A DNA stretch of 18,954 nt from Betaproteobacteria bacterium (GTDB taxonomy: Bacteria > Pseudomonadota > Gammaproteobacteria > Burkholderiales > SG8-41), in contig JACOVL010000048.1 in the NCBI GenBank assembly GCA_016177355.1, positions 1 to 18,954 of the forward strand, written 5' to 3'. A program made the translations under genes and the position numbers. Below the pieces are notes generated by a model that was not told the origin of the DNA, made no database searches, and saw only the letters and a list, made by a program, of their open reading frames with translations. Every line of letters starts with the position of its first letter. Positions within the stretch are counted from its first letter, which is position 1. Shown here piece after piece: positions 5,305 to 13,095 of this stretch.

Positions 5305-6576
5305 ATGGACAGTGGGCGGGGGCGCGGCGTCGTGAGCGCGACCTCGCGAGTCCCGGCGCTCGCGCCGTTCCGCGTCCGCAGCTTCCGGTTCCAGTGGCCG
5401 GCCGACCTGGCGACCTCGTGGGCGTTCGAGATGGAGACGCTGATCCTCGGCTGGTACGTGCTGGTCGAGACCCGGTCAGTGCTGATGCTCACCGTGTTCG
5501 CGTCGCTGCTGTATATCGGCACGCTGCTCGCGCCGATGTTCGGCGTGATGGGGGACCGGATCGGCCACCGCAACCTGCTCTGCGGCATGCGGGCGCTCTA
5601 CGCGGCGCTGGCGACAATCCTGATGACCCTCGCTTTCACGGGTGTCCTCACCCCGGTGCTCGTGCTGGTCGTCACCGCGGTGATGGGCCTGGTGCGCCCG
5701 TCGGACATCGGGATGCGCGCCGCGCTGGTCGGCGAGACCCTGCCGCCCGACCGGCTGGTCGGCGCGATGGGCATCCAGCGCACCACCCAGGACTCCGCCC
5801 GCATCGCGGGCGCGCTGACCGGCGCGGGACTGGTCGCATCGCTCGGCATGGGGCCGGCCTACGCGGTGGTCACGGGCTTCTACGCGGTGAGCGTTCTGCT
5901 CACCTGGAAAGCCGGCGGCGCGCGCCCCGCGCACCTTCCGGCTGCGCGCGCATCGCCGTGGCGCGACTTGAGGGAGGGGCTCGCCTACGTCCGGACGACG
6001 CCCCACCTCTTCGCGATGATGTGCCTCGGTTTCCTGTTGAACCTCACGGCGTTCCCGCTGTTCACCGGGCTGCTGCCGTACGTGGCGAAGGAAGTCTACG
6101 GCGCCGACCAGACGACGCTCGGCTACATGGTCGCGGGCTCGGCCTCGGGCGCGCTGCTCGGCTCGATCGCGCTCTCGCGCTACGGCGGCGCCATGCGCCC
6201 GGCGCGCATGATGATCGTGTTTGCCGCGGGCTGGTACGCGATGCTCCTGGTGTTCGGGCACATGCAGCATCCGGCCGCCGGCATCCCGGTGCTCGTGCTC
6301 GCCGGGGTCGCGCAGAGCCTGGGCCTGGTCCCGGGAGCGGCGCTGCTGCTGCGCACCTCGGACGCGCGTTACCGCGGCCGCGTCATGGGGATACGGATGC
6401 TGGCGCTCTACGGCAACCTGCCCGGGCTGCTTGCCTCCGGCCCGCTGATCGGCAGCATCGGCTACCCGGCGACCGCGACGCTCTATTGCGCGATCGGCCT
6501 GACGTTCACGCTGCTGATCGCCGTGCGCTGGCGCGCCCAGCTCTGGCGCAAGGACGCCCCCGCGAACACCCGGTGA
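5305..6576 (+). CDS. MFS transporter, 12-helix (MFS_3-like exporter)
   Basis: This 423-residue membrane protein has about twelve hydrophobic segments. Motif A lies between helices 2 and 3 (GVMGDRIGHRN, residues 80-90), and a weaker repeat follows in the C-terminal half. The opening 'FRVRSFRFQWPADLATSWAFEMETLILGWYVL' resembles the MFS_3 (EntS-like) exporters, so export of a small molecule is more likely than sugar import. ATG 5305 has no strong Shine-Dalgarno; GTG 5332, after a GGGGGCG stretch, is an alternative that removes a Gly/Arg-rich leader. The gene converges on the esterase gene 8 bp away. The substrate is unknown. Confidence 0.9.
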   Translation: MDSGRGRGVVSATSRVPALAPFRVRSFRFQWPADLATSWAFEMETLILGWYVLVETRSVLMLTVFASLLYIGTLLAPMFGVMGDRIGHRNLLCGMRALYAALATILMTLAFTGVLTPVLVLVVTAVMGLVRPSDIGMRAALVGETLPPDRLVGAMGIQRTTQDSARIAGALTGAGLVASLGMGPAYAVVTGFYAVSVLLTWKAGGARPAHLPAARASPWRDLREGLAYVRTTPHLFAMMCLGFLLNLTAFPLFTGLLPYVAKEVYGADQTTLGYMVAGSASGALLGSIALSRYGGAMRPARMMIVFAAGWYAMLLVFGHMQHPAAGIPVLVLAGVAQSLGLVPGAALLLRTSDARYRGRVMGIRMLALYGNLPGLLASGPLIGSIGYPATATLYCAIGLTFTLLIAVRWRAQLWRKDAPANTR

Positions 6577-6584
6577 CGGGAAGC

Positions 6585-7445
6585 CTATGCGGCACGCCGT
6601 AAGGCCAGCAACTGGCGTGCGATGAAAGCCCTGACCATTTCGTGGGCGCGGTCGGTCTGCGGGCCCGGGTCCGCGACCCAGATGTGCCCGCAGCCGGGAA
6701 AGATCTCCAGCTGGCACTCGCCGCCGGCTTTCCGGTACGAGGCGGCGAATTTTTCCTGGAACGCCGGCAGCACGTTGTCGTCGAGCTCGCCCTGCATGAT
6801 CAGCAGCGGCGGCAGCGTGACCGGCTCGCCGCGGTCGAGGATCTGCTGCGGGTTGGCCTCGAATATCGTCTCCCACGGGTTGAAGAAGGTTCTGCTCTTC
6901 CGGACCATCTCCGCGCGCTTCATCTTCTCCGCGTGCTGGAAGCGGGCGTACGGGTCGGGTATCGGAGAGCGGGTCACGACGTAGGGCAGCGTCGCGTCGG
7001 CGTTCGGCGCCTCGGGCAGCGGGTGCGCGTTGTAGCGCGGATCGCGCGGGCGCATCGCGGCGAGCTCGATGACGTGTCCGCCGCTGGAGCTGCCGAGCGC
7101 GCCGACCGTGGCCGGGTCGCCGTTCCACTCGCGCGCTTTCGCCTTGAGCCAGCGCACGCCGTAGTTCGCATCCTGGACCGAAGCCGGGTACGGCGCCTCG
7201 CCGGCCAGCGTCATGTCGATCGCCACCACCAGGATGCCGCTTTCCGCCAGGTTCCGGTCCATCGGCTCGTTGGCGGTGCGGTCCTTGTCGTTCCAGGCAC
7301 CGCCGTGCAAATCGAGCAGGGCCGGGAACGGTCCCGCGCCCTGCGGCTGGTAGATGCGCGCCATCAGCGTCCGCTTCGGCGCGCGCCGGAACTCCACTTC
7401 CCACACCTTGGTCGGGAAATTACCCGCGGGGTTGTAAGCCGTCAT
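6585..7445 (-). CDS. Alpha/beta hydrolase, HSL/BD-FAE-like carboxylesterase
   Basis: This 286-residue protein has the oxyanion motif HGGAW (47-51), the nucleophile elbow G118-S-S120-S-G122, an acidic residue in GELDDNV (D222/D223) and the catalytic His in GCGHIW (H254). It has no signal peptide, so it is a cytoplasmic esterase or lactone/amide hydrolase. ATG 7445 has an excellent GGAGGAG 7 nt upstream. It is divergent from the amidohydrolase gene with an 81-bp shared control region, which suggests the two may act in one degradative route. Residues 135-200 form a longer cap-like insert (HPLPEAPNADATLPYV...). The substrate is not predictable. Confidence 0.9.
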   Translation of the reverse strand: MTAYNPAGNFPTKVWEVEFRRAPKRTLMARIYQPQGAGPFPALLDLHGGAWNDKDRTANEPMDRNLAESGILVVAIDMTLAGEAPYPASVQDANYGVRWLKAKAREWNGDPATVGALGSSSGGHVIELAAMRPRDPRYNAHPLPEAPNADATLPYVVTRSPIPDPYARFQHAEKMKRAEMVRKSRTFFNPWETIFEANPQQILDRGEPVTLPPLLIMQGELDDNVLPAFQEKFAASYRKAGGECQLEIFPGCGHIWVADPGPQTDRAHEMVRAFIARQLLALRRAA

Positions 7446-7526
7446 CGTGACTCCTCCTGTCGGTCATCATAACGCCATACCGGTAAATGCTACCATCACG
7501 CCCGGACCGACAAGGGGGAAGACCAC
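7446..7526. promoter_or_regulatory. Divergent control region of esterase and amidohydrolase
   Basis: On the plus strand an extended -10, TG-C-TACCAT (7488-7496), lies 30 bp before the amidohydrolase ATG. On the minus strand TATGAT (7466-7471) lies 20 bp before the esterase ATG. Neither has a good -35. Both Shine-Dalgarno sites (GGGGGAAG plus, GGAGGAG minus) are clear. Confidence 0.35.
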
Positions 7527-8606
7527 ATGTTGTACACCTGTGCGCCGCGCGGCGGCGCGGAAGGACGCACCGCTGGCCGCAAGGTCGTGAAGCGCGGAGG
7601 CAAGAGCCTGGCGGTGGACCTGCATTGTCACGTGCACACGCCGGCCGCGGACGAGATCGCGAAGCAGACCGCCGTGCCGCCGCCCGACCCGCTCGCCCGG
7701 CACGGCAGCCGGCGCAGTGCCGAGCGCCAGGCACAGCTGCGACGCGAGCTCGACCGGAAATTGACCTCGATCGAGCAGCGCCTCGCCGACATGGACCGCA
7801 TGGGCATCGACGTGCAGGCGATCTCGACCTCGCCCAACCAGTACTACTACCGGATCGAGCCGGACCTCGGGCGCCGGACCTCGCGCGCGATCAACGAGCG
7901 GCTGGCGGAGATCGCGGCGTCGCACCCGGACCGCTTCGTCGCGCTCGGCACGGTGCCGATGCAGGAGCCGGAGCTCGCCGTGGCCGAGCTGGAATACTGC
8001 ATGAAGACGCTCGGCTTCCGCGGCCTGGAGATCGGCACCAACATCCGCAAGACGGAGCTCTCGGACCCGCGCTTCGAGCGGCTCTGGGCGAAGGCGGAGG
8101 CGCTGGGCGCGGTCATCTTCCTGCACCCGGCTGGCTACACCGACGCGAGCCGCCTGAAGGAACACTTCCTCACCAACGTCATCGGCAACCCGCTCGACAC
8201 CACGCTCGCGCTGTCGCACATCGTGTTCGGCGGCGTGCTGGAGCGCTACCCGGGGCTGAAGTTCGTCGCGGCGCACGGCGGCGGCTACCTCGGGCACTAC
8301 CCGGCGCGCATGGACCACGCCTACCGCGTGCGCCCCGAGTGCCACGACCACATCACGCGCCCGCCCTCGCACTACCTGAAGAAGATCTATTACGACACCA
8401 TGGTGTTCGGCGCGGCGCAGCTCGATCACCTCGTCAACCTGTGGGGCGCCGGCCGCGTGGTGATCGGCACCGATTACCCGTACGACATGGGCTACTACCA
8501 GCCGGTCGGGTTCGTGAACGGCGCGAAGCTCTCCCGCGCGCAAAAGGACGCGATCATCGGCGGCAACGCGGCGGAACTGCTGGGGCTCAAGCGCGGGAAA
8601 CGGTGA
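7527..8606 (+). CDS. Amidohydrolase-2 family protein (ACMSD/gamma-resorcylate decarboxylase-like)
   Basis: This 359-residue protein has the amidohydrolase metal set: H33-C-H35 (DLHCHVHTP), H200 (FLHPAG), H250 (AAHGGG) and D316 (GTDYPYD). The layout is that of the PF04909 group, which contains aminocarboxymuconate-semialdehyde decarboxylase and several aromatic-acid decarboxylases. The reaction is probably non-oxidative decarboxylation or hydrolysis of an aromatic-derived acid. An N-terminal leader of ~28 residues (Gly/Arg/Lys-rich) precedes the first strand; translation may start later, but ATG 7527 has an acceptable GGGGGAAG upstream. It pairs divergently with the esterase gene. Confidence 0.9.
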   Translation: MLYTCAPRGGAEGRTAGRKVVKRGGKSLAVDLHCHVHTPAADEIAKQTAVPPPDPLARHGSRRSAERQAQLRRELDRKLTSIEQRLADMDRMGIDVQAISTSPNQYYYRIEPDLGRRTSRAINERLAEIAASHPDRFVALGTVPMQEPELAVAELEYCMKTLGFRGLEIGTNIRKTELSDPRFERLWAKAEALGAVIFLHPAGYTDASRLKEHFLTNVIGNPLDTTLALSHIVFGGVLERYPGLKFVAAHGGGYLGHYPARMDHAYRVRPECHDHITRPPSHYLKKIYYDTMVFGAAQLDHLVNLWGAGRVVIGTDYPYDMGYYQPVGFVNGAKLSRAQKDAIIGGNAAELLGLKRGKR

Positions 8607-8619
8607 CGGGCCGCCGCGA

Positions 8620-9201
8620 TTACCTGGGCGGGCTCACCTGGATGCGCTGCGCGGTCAGCTTGCCGTCGGCGCCGGGCGCGGCAGTCAGGTTCACCGCCGC
8701 GCCGGGCACCAGCTGCGAGCGCTGTCCCGGCACGAGCGCCGAGATCGACGCGCTTTCCGGGACCATGATCTTCTGCGAGCCACCGTCGTAGGTGAGAGTC
8801 AGCTCGCGGCCGCTGGCGGACTGGACCGTCGCCGACACCGTGGCATTGGTCATCGTCTGGTCGTCGCGGCCGTCGAAGGGCCGGTGGCCCGGATTGAGGG
8901 GCTTGGGGAAGCGGCGCACGTCGGCGGCGGTGAGCGTGCCGTCGGCGCGCTTCATCGAGGTGACGCCCAGGAAATCGCCCGGCTTGATGTCCGAGAGCGC
9001 GATCGGCCGGGTGAAAACGAGCTCGGTCTTCTCGGCGAGGAGGATGTCCATGTTCCGGCCATCCCCGGATTTCACCTTCAGCACGCCGCCGTCGAAGCCG
9101 GTGATCGTGCCCCGCACGCGTGCGGGCTTCTGCGCGTCACCGGCGGACGGGTTTGCAAGGGCGAGCGCACCGAAGAGCAATGCTAAGACCAATCTGGTCA
9201 T
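8620..9201 (-). CDS. Exported DUF5666-like beta-rich protein
   Basis: The 193-residue precursor has a signal peptide (MTRLVLALLFGALALANPSAGDA, cut near residue 23). Two similar beta-strand units follow: 'RVRGTITGFDGGVLKVKSGDGRNMDILLAEKTEL' and 'NATVSATVQSASGRELTLTYDGGSQKIMVPESASI'. This G-x-I-x-x-F/D-G-x-x-L-x-V pattern, with a following 'IKPGDFLGV', is typical of DUF5666-like OB-fold repeats in proteobacterial periplasmic proteins. There are no catalytic residues I recognise. ATG 9201 has GGGAG at good spacing. It converges on the amidohydrolase gene. Function is unknown; a small-ligand or metal-binding role is only a guess. Confidence 0.78.
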   Translation of the reverse strand: MTRLVLALLFGALALANPSAGDAQKPARVRGTITGFDGGVLKVKSGDGRNMDILLAEKTELVFTRPIALSDIKPGDFLGVTSMKRADGTLTAADVRRFPKPLNPGHRPFDGRDDQTMTNATVSATVQSASGRELTLTYDGGSQKIMVPESASISALVPGQRSQLVPGAAVNLTAAPGADGKLTAQRIQVSPPR

Positions 9202-9318
9202 CGAAATCTCCCGATTGCGCCTGTGAACAGCGCGCGCCGGTGGAAAATTCCCGGCGGCGGCGCTAGTGTGTAGTAAGTGGTGTAGGCAGGCAAGTTACCC
9301 GTGCCGCCATGATAAATA

Positions 9319-9327
9319 TGTTATAAA
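9319..9327 (+). promoter_or_regulatory. Extended -10 promoter candidate for the DUF1330 gene
   Basis: TG-T-TATAAA (9319-9327) sits in an AT-rich block (9309-9340) that stands out from the GC-rich surroundings, 29 bp before the start codon. No good -35 is present, as can be tolerated by extended -10 promoters. Confidence 0.4.
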
Positions 9328-9355
9328 ACAATTATTTCTACGGAAGGAGGACCGT

Positions 9356-9652
9356 ATGGCAAAAGCGTATTGGATCGCTTTCTACCGCTCGATCAAGAAC
9401 CCGGACGCGTTCGCCGCGTACGCGAAACTCGCGCCGGCGGCCATCCAGGCATCGGGCGGGCGGTTCATCGTCCGCGGCAGCCCGGCGAAAGTCTACGAGG
9501 CAGGGTTGGCCCAGCGCGTGGTGATGATCGAGTTCGGCAGCCTGGAGAAGGCGCTAGCCGCGCACGACAGCCCCGGCTACCAGGAGGCGCTGAAGGCGCT
9601 CGGCAAGGACGCAGTGGAGCGGGAGATCCGGATCGTCGAAGGACTTGCCTGA
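9356..9652 (+). CDS. DUF1330 family protein (ferredoxin-like dimeric barrel)
   Basis: This 98-residue protein has the DUF1330 pattern: 'AKAYWIAFYRSIKNPDAFAAYAKLAPAAIQASGGRFIVRGSPAKVYEAG', then 'RVVMIEFGSLEKALAAHDSPGYQEAL'. The family has a ferredoxin-like alpha/beta-barrel fold and no firmly established general activity. ATG 9356 has the strong Shine-Dalgarno GGAAGGAGG just upstream. An in-frame ATG at 9266 exists, but the intervening residues do not match the family and span the AT-rich promoter. It is a monocistronic gene with its own promoter candidate. Confidence 0.88.
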   Translation: MAKAYWIAFYRSIKNPDAFAAYAKLAPAAIQASGGRFIVRGSPAKVYEAGLAQRVVMIEFGSLEKALAAHDSPGYQEALKALGKDAVEREIRIVEGLA

Positions 9653-9677
9653 GCCGTGCCCGCCGGCACCGCAAAGT

Positions 9678-9691
9678 TTGACCCAGATCAA
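9678..9691 (+). promoter_or_regulatory. FNR/Anr/Dnr-type binding site
   Basis: TTGAC-CCAG-ATCAA matches the FNR-family consensus TTGAT-N4-ATCAA in 9 of 10 specified bases. Its centre (9684.5) is exactly 41.5 bp before base 9726 if TAGAAA at 9714-9719 is the -10. That is the classical class II activator geometry for FNR. The match and spacing are seen; oxygen or nitric-oxide control is inferred from the family. Confidence 0.65.
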
Positions 9692-9713
9692 CACGCCATC
9701 TGCCGGGCGAGAG

Positions 9714-9719
9714 TAGAAA
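9714..9719 (+). promoter_or_regulatory. -10 element of the FNR-type promoter
   Basis: TAGAAA (4 of 6 to TATAAT) would place the transcript start near base 9726. There is no -35, as expected for a class II FNR-dependent promoter. Confidence 0.45.
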
Positions 9720-9725
9720 TGGAAA

Positions 9726-9963
9726 CGTCCCTCACCGCTCACGGGAACCCGGGCGCCGACTCCGGGGAATTCCCAGGTGCGGGAACGATGACCGACGATG
9801 GATTTTTCCTGAAGCCGGTCAAGCAAGGCTGCTTGTCAGCAGCCGCTACGTCAGCCGGCCGGCCCTCCCCATGGGCGCCGGTACCCGTTACGGGTGTAAA
9901 CGGCATGACGTGCAGATGTCGGCCGGACGCCGGGAGCCTCGGGTTCTCCGGCGTCCTTTTTTT
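9726..9963 (+). ncRNA. Predicted ~238-nt terminated RNA: FNR-type sRNA or attenuator leader of the SulP gene
   Basis: This occupies most of the 350-bp gap 9653-10002. It runs from the predicted start to a strong intrinsic terminator. Internal hairpins: GGCTGCT-TGTC-AGCAGCC (9827-9844, 7 bp, perfect) and ACCCG-TTA-CGGGT (9883-9895). A GCCGGCCGGC block (9854-9863) can pair with GGCCGG at 9921-9926 and so compete with the base of the terminator. No convincing open reading frame or known riboswitch consensus was recognised. The terminator lies 40 bp before the SulP ATG, so read-through control is as possible as a free-standing small RNA. Confidence 0.45.
9925..9963 (+). terminator. Strong intrinsic terminator upstream of the SulP gene
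   Basis: GGACGCCGGGAG (9925-9936) pairs with CTCCGGCGTCC (9946-9956), one bulge, followed directly by seven T (9957-9963). It is the clearest terminator in the window. It lies before the SulP gene and far downstream (~270 bp) of the DUF1330 stop. Confidence 0.88.
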
Positions 9964-10002
9964 CAGCGGCTGCCCGCCCGTCACCGGTCACGGGTTACCC
10001 GG

Positions 10003-12213
10003 ATGAAAGCCGCGGGCGGAAACGTGCGCGCCGGCCTCTCCGGCGATTTCTGGGGCGGCCTGGCCGCGATGCTGGTCGCGCTGCCTTCGTCAATCGCGTT
10101 CGGGGTCCTGGTCTACACGGCGATCTCGCCGGAGCACGCGGGCGAGGGCGCGCTCGCGGGGATCCTGGGAGCGGCGGCGCTCGGGATCGTGGCGCCGCTG
10201 GTGGGCCGCAACGGCGGCTTCATCACCGCGCCGTGCGCGCCCGCCGCCGCGGTCATGTCGGCGCTCGCCGTGGAACTTGCCGGTAGTGGCGAACTCGCGG
10301 CCGGGCGCATCCTGGCGCTGCTCGGCTTCGCCGCGCTGCTTTCCGCGCTCCTCCAGGTCCTCTACGGGACGGTGCGCGCGGGCCGGCTCATCAAATTCAT
10401 CCCGTACCAGGTGGTGAGCGGCTACCTCTCCGGTGTCGCGGTGATCGTCGCGCTCGGCCAGCTGCCGAAGCTGCTCGGTCTGCCGCAGGACGTGGCGCTC
10501 GGCCACGGGCTGCTCTCGCCGCAGCTCTGGAACTGGACCGGGATCGCGGTTGGCGCCGTCACGATCGCGGTGATGGCGGCCGCGCCGCGCGTAACGCAGC
10601 GCGTTCCCGCCGCGATACTGGGGTTGTTCGCGGGCATCGCCGCGTACTTCGCGCTGGCGTTCTTCAACGCCGATTTGCTGACGCTCGAGGGGAATCTTCT
10701 GGTGATCGGGCCGATCCAGGCCGCCGGCTCGCTCGCCGGCGCGGTCGGCGCGCGGTCCGCCTCCCTGCTCGACATGCGGGCGCAAGACGTGAGCCTCATC
10801 TTCGTCTCGGCGCTCACGCTCTCGGTGCTGCTCTCGATTGATACGCTCAAGACCGGCGTCGTGCTCGACGCGCTCGCGCGCCGCCGCCACGACTCGAACC
10901 GCGAGCTGCTCGGGCAGGGCGCGGCGAACGCCGCCGCCTTCCTCGCTGGCGGGATGCCGGGCGCCGCGACCATGGGCGCGACGCTGGTGAACTTCACGAG
11001 CGGCGGCCGCACGCTGTGGTCGGGCGTGGCCGAGGGCGCGCTGGTCGTGCTGGTGTTCGCGCTGCTCGGCGGGCTCGTCGCCTGGGTGCCGATCGGGGCG
11101 CTCGCGGGACTGTTGCTGGTCGTCGCGTGGCGCATGTTCGACCGCGAAATGTTCCGGCTCGCGCTGCAGCCCTCCACGCGCGTGGATTTCTGCGTGATCG
11201 CGACGGTCGTCATCGTCGCCCAGGTGGGGCTGATCGCGGCCTCCGTCGTGGGCATCTGCCTCGCGATCCTGCTCTTCATCCGCGACCAGATCCGCGGCTC
11301 GGTGATCGTCAACAAGCTCGACCTGCTCGGCTTGCGTTCCAAGCGGCGGCGCCGGACCGCGGAAAACGAGCTGATCGACCGGCACGGCCACCAGGCGGCC
11401 GTCGTGCAGTTGCAGGGCAACCTGTTCTTCGGCACGACCGACCAGTTTTTCACGGAACTGGAGAAGGATCTCGCGCGCCTGCGCTACCTGCTGGTCGACC
11501 TGCGCCGCGTGCAATCCATGGATTTCACCGCCGCGCACCTGTTCGAGCAGATAAAAGAGCGGCTCGAGGAGCGGGGCGGGGAGCTCCTCTTCAGCGGCAT
11601 GCCTTCGAGCGTGCCCACCCGCACCGACATCGAGAACTACCTCGCGCAGCTCGGCCTCGTGCGCAGCGGCGGCGGCATCCGCGTCTTCGACACGCGCGAC
11701 AGCGCGATCGAATGGATGGAGGACCGGCTCCTCGAGGCGGCCGGCTGGACGCCGCGGGAGGAAGGGCATTCGTTCGGCTTGCACGAGTTCGAAATCTTTC
11801 ACGGGCTCGGACCGGCGGCGATCGCGGAGCTTGCGGGCGCGATGAAGGAGCTGTCGGTGCCGGCGGGCGGACGCGTCTGCTCGCACGGCGACGAGGGCGA
11901 CGAGATCTTCCTGGTGCGGCGCGGGCGGGTGCACGCCCTGCTGCCGCTCGAGGGCGGCAAGCGCCACCACCTCGCCACTTTCTGCCGCGGTGATTTCTTC
12001 GGCGAGATCGTGTTTCTCGACCGCGGGCGGCGTTCGGCTGATGTCGAGGCGGCCACCGCGGCGGAGCTCTACGCGCTGTCGCGCGAGCGCTTCGAGGCGC
12101 TGGTCAGGAGCAACCCCGCGCTTGCGGGCCGGGTTTTCGAGCAGCTCGCGTTCGCGCTGTCGAAGCGCCTGCGGGTCGCGGACACCGAGCTGAGGGCGCT
12201 CGAGGAACGGTAA
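10003..12213 (+). CDS. SulP-family anion transporter with STAS and C-terminal cyclic-nucleotide-binding domain
   Basis: The 736-residue fusion has a SulP membrane domain (about 10-430: GDFWGGLAAMLVALPSSIAFGVLVY, KFIPYQVVSGYLSGVAVI, NAAAFLAGGMPGAATMGATLVNF). A STAS domain follows (about 465-575, with LLVDLRRVQSMDFTAAHLF). A CRP-like cNMP-binding domain ends it (about 598-725), with the phosphate cassette FGEIVFLDRGRRSADVEA: E668 and Arg 677/678 conserved. It probably imports sulfate, bicarbonate or another anion, with output tuned by a nucleotide. ATG 10003 lies after the terminator and matches where homology begins, though its Shine-Dalgarno is poor; GTG 10024 is an alternative. Longer upstream starts would put the terminator inside the gene. 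The FNR-type promoter upstream may drive it. Confidence 0.9.
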   Translation: MKAAGGNVRAGLSGDFWGGLAAMLVALPSSIAFGVLVYTAISPEHAGEGALAGILGAAALGIVAPLVGRNGGFITAPCAPAAAVMSALAVELAGSGELAAGRILALLGFAALLSALLQVLYGTVRAGRLIKFIPYQVVSGYLSGVAVIVALGQLPKLLGLPQDVALGHGLLSPQLWNWTGIAVGAVTIAVMAAAPRVTQRVPAAILGLFAGIAAYFALAFFNADLLTLEGNLLVIGPIQAAGSLAGAVGARSASLLDMRAQDVSLIFVSALTLSVLLSIDTLKTGVVLDALARRRHDSNRELLGQGAANAAAFLAGGMPGAATMGATLVNFTSGGRTLWSGVAEGALVVLVFALLGGLVAWVPIGALAGLLLVVAWRMFDREMFRLALQPSTRVDFCVIATVVIVAQVGLIAASVVGICLAILLFIRDQIRGSVIVNKLDLLGLRSKRRRRTAENELIDRHGHQAAVVQLQGNLFFGTTDQFFTELEKDLARLRYLLVDLRRVQSMDFTAAHLFEQIKERLEERGGELLFSGMPSSVPTRTDIENYLAQLGLVRSGGGIRVFDTRDSAIEWMEDRLLEAAGWTPREEGHSFGLHEFEIFHGLGPAAIAELAGAMKELSVPAGGRVCSHGDEGDEIFLVRRGRVHALLPLEGGKRHHLATFCRGDFFGEIVFLDRGRRSADVEAATAAELYALSRERFEALVRSNPALAGRVFEQLAFALSKRLRVADTELRALEER

Positions 12214-12244
12214 GAATCAGTCGTGCCGGTGATGTAGTGACAGC

Positions 12245-13087
12245 CTATTCCGGGGCGAGCCAGCGGATGCGCCGGCCGCCCTCGTTATTCTGCGCGAGGA
12301 CCGGCGCGAGCCAGTCGAGCAGCGCGCGGGCGGCGGCTTCGAATCCGAACGGCGGATTCGCGACGAGCATCCCGCTGCCGCGCAGGCTCCCGCTCCAGCC
12401 GGCGTCGCGCACCGAGAGCTCGAGCTGGAGGATGCGGGGGATGCGGGTGGCGGTGACGCCGCGCTCGAAGGCGTGCATCGCCGGCGGCTCCATCAGCGGG
12501 TACCACAGCGCGTAGACGCCGGTCGCGAACTTGCGGTGCGCGGCTGCGAAAGCCCGCGTCAGGCGCTCGAACTCCCGGGCGCGGTCGAACGACGAATCCA
12601 CGAGCGCGAGCCCGCGCCGCTCGGGCGGGGGCAGGAACGCCTTCAACGCCTGGTAGCCGTCGGCGAGCGCGACCTGCACCTGCCGGTCGCCGGTGAAGAG
12701 CGCGGCGAGTGCGGCATGGTCCGTCTTGTTCAACTCGGTCAGCGCGAGCCGGTCGTGCGCCCGCAGCAGGCCGCGCACGAGGACGGGCGAGCCGGGATAG
12801 CAGCGGAGCTTCCCGTCCGGGTTCTCCGCGCGCACCGCCTCCAGGTACGGCGCGAGCGCCGGCGGCGCATCACCGCGCGTCCACACCCGCGCGACCCCGT
12901 CGTGGTACTCCTTGTTCTTCTGCGCCCACGGGTGCGTGAGGTCGTAGCGTCCGGTCCCGGCGTGCGTGTCGAGGCAGAAGAACGGCTTCTCCTTCCTGCA
13001 GAGCGCGAGCACGAGCTGCGCGAGCAGCGCGTGCTTGAACACGTCGGCGAAATTGCCGGCGTGGAAGAGATGCCTGTAGGCGAACAT
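12245..13087 (-). CDS. rlmJ: 23S rRNA (adenine2030-N6)-methyltransferase RlmJ
   Basis: This 280-residue protein, the same length as E. coli RlmJ, begins MFAYRHLFHAGNFADVFKH. It carries the SAM-binding motif LDTHAGTGRYDL (39-50), the WAQKNKEYHDG insert region, KFATGVYALWYPL and the C-terminal 'GSGMLVANPPFG'. It methylates A2030 of 23S rRNA. The catalytic motif IV, D-P-P-Y in the usual enzyme, reads D164-S-S-F167 here; Asp and the aromatic are kept, both prolines are lost. Start ATG 13087 is fixed by homology; an in-frame ATG at 13177 adds unrelated residues. No Shine-Dalgarno is visible and the upstream leader is the heptamer array (site D). Confidence 0.93.
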   Translation of the reverse strand: MFAYRHLFHAGNFADVFKHALLAQLVLALCRKEKPFFCLDTHAGTGRYDLTHPWAQKNKEYHDGVARVWTRGDAPPALAPYLEAVRAENPDGKLRCYPGSPVLVRGLLRAHDRLALTELNKTDHAALAALFTGDRQVQVALADGYQALKAFLPPPERRGLALVDSSFDRAREFERLTRAFAAAHRKFATGVYALWYPLMEPPAMHAFERGVTATRIPRILQLELSVRDAGWSGSLRGSGMLVANPPFGFEAAARALLDWLAPVLAQNNEGGRRIRWLAPE

Positions 13088-13095
13088 TCGTTGAG

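Noticed and set aside
5476..7404. Very long minus-strand open frame opposite the MFS gene
   Set aside because: Low-complexity Arg/Gly/Ala/His-rich translation without domains, antisense to a clear MFS transporter. It is a by-product of high GC. The same holds for 7467-8543, 10090-11970, 12739-14268 and 15802-17031 on the minus strand.
9726..9963. Assignment of the leader to a known riboswitch (cobalamin, c-di-GMP, SAM, Moco, guanidine)
   Set aside because: None of the conserved core motifs I know for these classes could be found. Left as unassigned RNA.
9871..10002. Upstream start for the SulP gene
   Set aside because: It would place a strong terminator inside the coding region, and the extra residues (RRPFFQRLPARHRSR...) do not look like SulP.
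9656..10006. Possible 116-residue protein in the leader region
   Set aside because: No ribosome site, no family resemblance, and it runs through the terminator. RNA hairpins explain the stretch better.
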